Shown: piece by piece, positions 59,290-64,000 of the stretch | How positions within the stretch are numbered: position 1 is the first letter of the stretch | Layout of the letters: each line of letters begins with the position of its first letter | Source: Rallus limicola | Taxonomy: Eukaryota; Chordata; Aves; Gruiformes; Rallidae | Length of the DNA stretch: 64,000 nucleotides | NCBI GenBank assembly: GCA_022605955.1 | Contig: JAKCOZ010000007.1 | Coordinates: forward strand, 37,922,991 to 37,986,990 | Direction of reading: 5' to 3' | Program-made: the position numbers and the translations under genes | The notes under the pieces: generated by a model | Told to the model about the DNA's origin: nothing | The model's input: only the letters and a program-made list of their open reading frames with translations | The model's database searches: none

Positions 59290-59732
59290 ATTCTAGAGAA
59301 TAATAGTGCTTAATAGTGTTGCAAGTCTCTTGGGGAGTGGCTGAGAGAATGGGGGTTGTTTAGCCTTGAGAAAAGGAGGCTGAGGGAAGACCTTATCATT
59401 CTCTTCAGCTACCTGAATGGAGATTGTAGCGAGGTGGATGTCAGTCTCTTCTCCCAAGTAACAAGCAATAGGACAAGAGGAAATGGCCTCAAGTTGTACC
59501 AGGGAACTCTTAGATTCGATATTAGGAAACATTTATTCACTGAAAGGTATATAAAGCACTGGAACAGGCTGCTCAGGGAAGTGATTGAGTCACCGTCCCT
59601 GGAGATATTTAAAAGATGTGTAGATTTGGCTCTTAGAGACATCATTTAATGATGGACTTGTCAGTGTCAGGATTATGGCTGGGCTTTCTGATCTTAAAGG
59701 TCTTTTCCAACCTAAACAATTCTGTTTCTAGA
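59290..59732 (+). mobile_element. CR1 LINE 3' fragment
   Basis: Plus strand. The ORF2 end is open over 97 codons (59356-59649), including [19 protein letters not shown], the [18 protein letters not shown] block and a natural terminus at 59649. The 3' UTR ends CTTTTCCAACCTAAACAATT near 59722. It is one of the better preserved CR1 tails. It lacks most of ORF2, so it cannot be active. Confidence 0.95.
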
Positions 59733-61479
59733 ATGGGACAGATGCAGGTTGTTCCATGAAAGTTGGTGTTGCTGTCAGAGGAGTCTCAATCAGGGCTTAC
59801 TGAAGTCCTTTAGAGTCATTCCACTATTTTCAGAGGATATTAAGACACGCTGTGAATGACTTTATAGTATTATATAATGGCACCTATATAGTTTGAGTCA
59901 GAGGTTTTCTTGGTGCTCTTTGTAACGACTTGAATAACTTCTCATAAGTGTCTTGAGTTTAGATAAGTGAATTTTATTACCCTATCATATCTTCTGCATA
60001 TTGGTTTTGTGGAGTTGGATTTTTTGTTTTGTTTTAATAAACACACAAGGCTGAGAGTTTCTGATGTATCCCACATTATTCCACTGAAGTTGTTCCCAAT
60101 TTCACTAGGAGTATAGTTACACCATAGTGCTTATGAAACACTTATGAACTTTTCATAAGATACTATAGTGACATCTGGTTTGAAACAATCTCTACTCTTC
60201 TCTGATTAGTTCCTCTATGTTTTTTCTAGTCAAAAGAGGTAACTTTGAATCAAATGAGCCTTGTAAAGAAAGAGATATACAACACATTTTTTTTCTGTCA
60301 ATGTGAAGGGACATGAACTGCAGTTTCCCCTATCTTTATCACTTTTTATGTCTAAATGATGCTATACAACATATTGTGTCTTTCCATTTTTACATCATAT
60401 GCTGTTTCAAAAAGTTTCATGGAAATTGAAGGTATTTTAGCAGAGGAAAAAAAACCCAAACCATACTTCTGTATTTAATCAGCCTTGCATATATACTTTT
60501 CTGATCTGTTAAATAAGCTACAGTGTTTTTCTCTAGGCTAGTGAATAAGTTGCATATTTATTTTAGTTGAATTTCTGTTAACATCGAAGAAAAAGTAACC
60601 ATATATATAGCAAGGTTATGACAGTGGTTATTATGAGAGAATGTTTCTTTATCTAAAGTAATCTAAATTGGAGAAAGGCTCTAAGTCAAATAACAAAGGA
60701 TCCTGACATAGCTGTGATATACTTAATTTCTTTTCTCATTAAAGAATGATACAGTGTCCTTAAGAGACAGTAATTTTCTGAGTATCTCAGGGGATCAGAT
60801 TAATATGGAACTAGTAGTGAAGTGCTTAAATGGACTCAATCAAGACCAAGTGAAATCCATCCTAGGATTATTAAAAAGATAGAAGGAGAAATTACAAAAC
60901 TCTATTAGATCTGTCTTCTTAGGCACTATGGAAAAAAAAGGAAGGAGAAATAAAGATACCTTTTCTTTCTCCTTGTCAACTCTTCACCAATTTCCTGAAA
61001 GACCTTGGAATGACTAAGGGGGTTTTGTGTTTGTTGTTTTTGTTGTTCTTGTTTGGTTTCTTTTGTTATTATTTTCTTTTTAACATAATTCCTGGACAAT
61101 ATGTTTCTCTGTTTAGTCTGTTTTATAAGCAAGTCATAGAACTTCTCTCTACATCAGGTTCTATCCTTGTTAAGCAGCAATAATGAAGTTTACCTATCAT
61201 TGAGGAAGACTGCCATGAAGACTTAAGTTGCTTGTAAATGGTATGTAAGACTCACACCAGCTGTCTGACCTCAAGTAAATTTTGCCTTGATGTTTGTAAA
61301 GCAGCATGAGTCTGGATGGAGGGCAAGAGGCCAGGTTGTGATTACGTTTCAATTCTTCAACACAGCATGCCAGATACAGTTATGACTGGTTATGTTTAAC
61401 ACTTCAATTAGAAGGTAGGATTTTGACTTCACAGAAGGAAGAGAGGTTTCATTCCTATATGCAGTTTGCAGGTACATGG
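59733..61479. other. Unique DNA, no gene seen
   Basis: No gene or repeat family recognised. Confidence 0.5.
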
Positions 61480-62272
61480 TGCACTGGATGAGCAACTGTC
61501 TGAACAGCAGGGCTCAAAAGGCTGTAGTGAATGAGGTACATCTGTATGGGGACTGATGACCAGTGGTGTTCCTCAAGGTTCAATTCTAGGGCCAGAACTG
61601 AACCTTGAGGAACACCTTGAGGAATATATTTTTCAATATATTTATAAAAAATCTGGATGCAGGAGCTGAATTCACCTGATGATACCAATTGTGAGGTTCT
61701 GTTGATTCTCTTGGGGGACAAGAACAAAAGCTGTTTTCTGCACCTGAGATAGAGTAATGCCAGACAGAGGACAAACTGGGAGAGAAGATGCTGGAGAACA
61801 GTCCTGCAGAAAGGGATCTGGGTGTGCTGGTCAATAGCAGGCTCAATGGGAATCACCAGTGTGCTCTGGCACATCAATGACTGCAAACCGAATCTTGGGG
61901 TTCGTCAAATGCACTATAACCAGGCGGTCAAAAGAAGGGAATATCCTGCTGGTGTGGCCTCATTGCTCTTTACAGCTTCCTGAGGGGAACTGGAGATGGA
62001 GGTACTAAGCTCTTCTGCTTGGTAGTGATAGGACGTATGGGAATGGTTCTAAGCCAAGCCTGAGGAGGTTCAGACTGGACATTAGAAAACATTTCTCTAC
62101 TGAGAAGCTGATCGAATACAGTAACAGACTTCCTAGAGAGGTGGTCAATGCCCCAAGCCTGTCAGTGTTTAAGAGGCATTTGGACAAAGTCCTTAATAAT
62201 GTGCTTTAACTTTTGGTCAGCCCAGAAGCTGTCAGGCAGTTGGACTAGATGATCATTATAGGCCTCAATAAT
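61480..62272 (+). mobile_element. CR1 LINE, RT fragment to 3' end, rearranged
   Basis: Plus strand. It has an RT-palm start (CAGTGGTGTTCCTCAAGGTT, the SGVPQGS-type block), followed by an inverted duplicate (see 61565-61616) and then the region ATCTGGATGCAGGAGCTG. The following region is LGVLVNSRLNGNH-like (61800-61860), and the ORF2 C-terminal part is compressed by a deletion before GAGGTTCAGACTGGACATTA. The 3' UTR ends GTTGGACTAGATGATCATTA and GGCCTCAATAATG near 62270. Many stops. Confidence 0.92.
61565..61616 (+). repeat. Inverted repeat inside a CR1 (18-bp perfect arms)
   Basis: Arms GGTGTTCCTCAAGGTTCA (61565-61582) and TGAACCTTGAGGAACACC (61599-61616) are exact complements. After one mismatch, four more base pairs follow inside. 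The left arm is the expected CR1 RT sequence. The right arm sits where CR1 would continue with a non-inverted sequence, so the right arm is an inverted copy inserted at this point. Confidence 0.95.
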
Positions 62273-64000
62273 GAGGAAGCTAATCTGCAGAGCAGATACG
62301 TACATTTTTATAGTAACATTATTGACTATTTTATAGATAGCTATATTAGAAGAAACATAAATACTCACAGTTTTATGGCTACAAGTGCAGCTGTAAACTA
62401 CTAGTTTCTAGATAATTTTTTTTCCCCATTCACACTCTTGCGACTCTGTAATGAACTTTAGGTCATTTTCCCTCCATCCTAAATTGCTTTTGTGGTTCTT
62501 TTTGTACTTGGTTCTAGTATAAACCAGGGACACCACCACTGCAGTGTAAAATCATAATCAAATCCATAAAAAGACTTGAAAGCAATTACAGAAAGCAAGA
62601 CTGAGATGAGAAGGTTCTCATCAACCACCTACTTGTGTGCTGAGAGGTAGACCATAGCTTTGCTTCAAAATGGCATGCTCCCCTGTTTCACAAATCTATA
62701 AACCCTCTCACTAAACAATTTCCATTTGTTCTCCTCTGTGCCCTTTAATTACCCAGTACTTTCCCATTAACTTAATTATTTAAGTGTTTTTCACTCCCAT
62801 GCTGTTGCATGTACAGATGCTATGTGTATAATACATTAAACCTGCATAATTGACTTACATTTAAGTGTCACCAGTTGTGTAATGTTCTGTGTTTGTTTTG
62901 TATTCATGACACCGTGAAGAAATGAAATGCTTTGTGTTAGTAAACGAAGCTCTGTTTATTACTGCTAAGAGCTGAGGCAGATTGGGAAAAAGACACAATG
63001 GCTATTAAAAAACATGGACTTGAGGAAACTGAAGCAGTGATTACATACTCACCTGCACAAGCATCATCTTAAACTGCAAATATTTCTTCTGCTAAAACCA
63101 TGGAAAGAGAGTTAGGACATATTTTGATACTGGTATTTTCCTGTATTTGAAAGTGTAGCCAGGAAACCACATATCTGAGGAAGCTCAACGGAATCGAAAC
63201 ATTAGTGGCTGCATATTTCTTAATTACTTGATGTCCTGAGTGGCCTGCTGAAAATCAAACCAATCAGAAATACTTCAAAGAAAAAACCCTCAAACCAGAA
63301 GCATCCAAATCACTTTCCTGAGATTTGCTGTTACTTTCCATTTACCTTAGTAAAGTGTTGGGATTAGCTGTAAAGTTTCCAAAACCATAATCAATTGTAA
63401 GGTTTTCTGGTAGCTAAGATCCCACATATCAAACACTTATGGAAATACCTTCTCACTTCAATAAATGCAGTGGGTTTGTCACCTTAAGTATGAAACTTAA
63501 CTTTGAAATACGTTTGGCAAGGCCAAACTGAGTCAGGGTAAAGGTCACCACTATGCATTTCACCTGGCCTTCCTCTCCAGCAGGACAGTCACCAGATGGC
63601 TTCTACATGAGACATTTCTCGTCATAGAGGAAAATTTTTTTATTTAGCCTAGCCAGTAGGAACTCAAGAGAACAACTGATATTCTCAGAAATAAAAGCAA
63701 TATTAACCAAAATACTATGTTGATTATAAGGGTTGTACCCCCCACCCCATATCTGGAAATTGAATAATCAGTGAGGTTATATCTAGCAAGTTGCCTGGGA
63801 TCCCACCAAACTCGTTCAGTATAGTTAGAAAAGTTTTGGGTATATGTTACCTAAAGTAGATCCAGCATTCAGACAATCTGTCTGAATGTCAATTCTGCGG
63901 TCTACAGTTCATGAAGTATACTGCCTATCTGGGTCAAGAGGAAAACTGCAGCCCTCTATACTGTGGACATCATGTGCTCAATTCTGTTGCCTAAAAAAAA
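62273..64000. other. Unique DNA, no gene seen
   Basis: No gene or repeat recognised to the end of the window. The stretch 62690-62960 looks compositionally balanced, with TAATTA-type motifs; it is a weak conserved-element candidate only. Confidence 0.5.

Overview
The window reads as avian nuclear DNA from a gene-poor, AT-rich intergenic or intronic region. The case for a bird is the repeat content. There are many 5'-truncated CR1 LINEs of several subfamilies whose 3' ends carry short ATTCTATG-like octamers instead of poly(A). There are two old endogenous retrovirus (ERV) fragments of an ERVL-like type. There are several solo or broken LTRs in three families, and I saw no mammalian L1 or SINE elements. 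The species cannot be named from the sequence alone. I found no host protein-coding exon, rRNA, tRNA or CRISPR array that I could defend. Essentially every protein-like reading frame is CR1 ORF1/ORF2 or retroviral gag/pol debris.

Layout. From 1 to 47 kb, unique AT-rich DNA is sprinkled with isolated repeats. These are two head-to-tail LTR fragments (1.2-1.7 kb, minus), an LTR (4.6-5.1 kb, plus), CR1 pieces (5.7-6.6 minus, 10.7-11.6 minus, 12.4-13.3 plus, an ORF1 esterase-domain remnant at 13.9-14.3 minus, 20.3-20.8 plus, 29.0-30.2 minus), a purine microsatellite (21.9-22.1 kb), a long LTR (30.9-32.1 kb, plus), a solo LTR with a perfect 6-bp target duplication (36.5-36.8 kb), a short CR1 tail with a five-fold octamer repeat (39.1 kb), a near-perfect 70-nt hairpin (43.4 kb), an LTR fragment (44.1 kb) and an old CR1 tail (45.2 kb).

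From 47 to 62 kb there is a dense transposon cluster. It holds a CR1 (47.1-47.8), an LTR U3 fragment on minus (47.8-48.3), a plus-strand ERV with decayed protease end, reverse transcriptase, RNase H and integrase plus its 3' LTR (48.3-51.9), two CR1s pointing tail to tail (52.0-53.0 plus, 53.3-54.1 minus), and a minus-strand ERV piece with 5' LTR, tRNA-Lys-type primer-binding site, a leader ORF and gag (54.5-56.75). It continues with an LTR split by a CR1 (57.3-57.9) and three more CR1s (58.2, 59.3, 61.5 kb). The last 1.7 kb is unique.

Nothing here works as an operating gene set. All ERV and CR1 frames carry stops or frameshifts. The observations most worth following up are the 70-nt near-perfect hairpin at 43402-43471, the gag leader frame with two hydrophobic segments at 54989-56005, the possible single nested minus-strand provirus spanning 47.8-56.75 kb, and the inverted templated insertion inside a CR1 at 61565-61616. 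Calls come from reading the sequence and general knowledge of CR1 and retroviral families; no database search was run. Edges of unique intervals and of diverged repeats are approximate, to some tens of bases.
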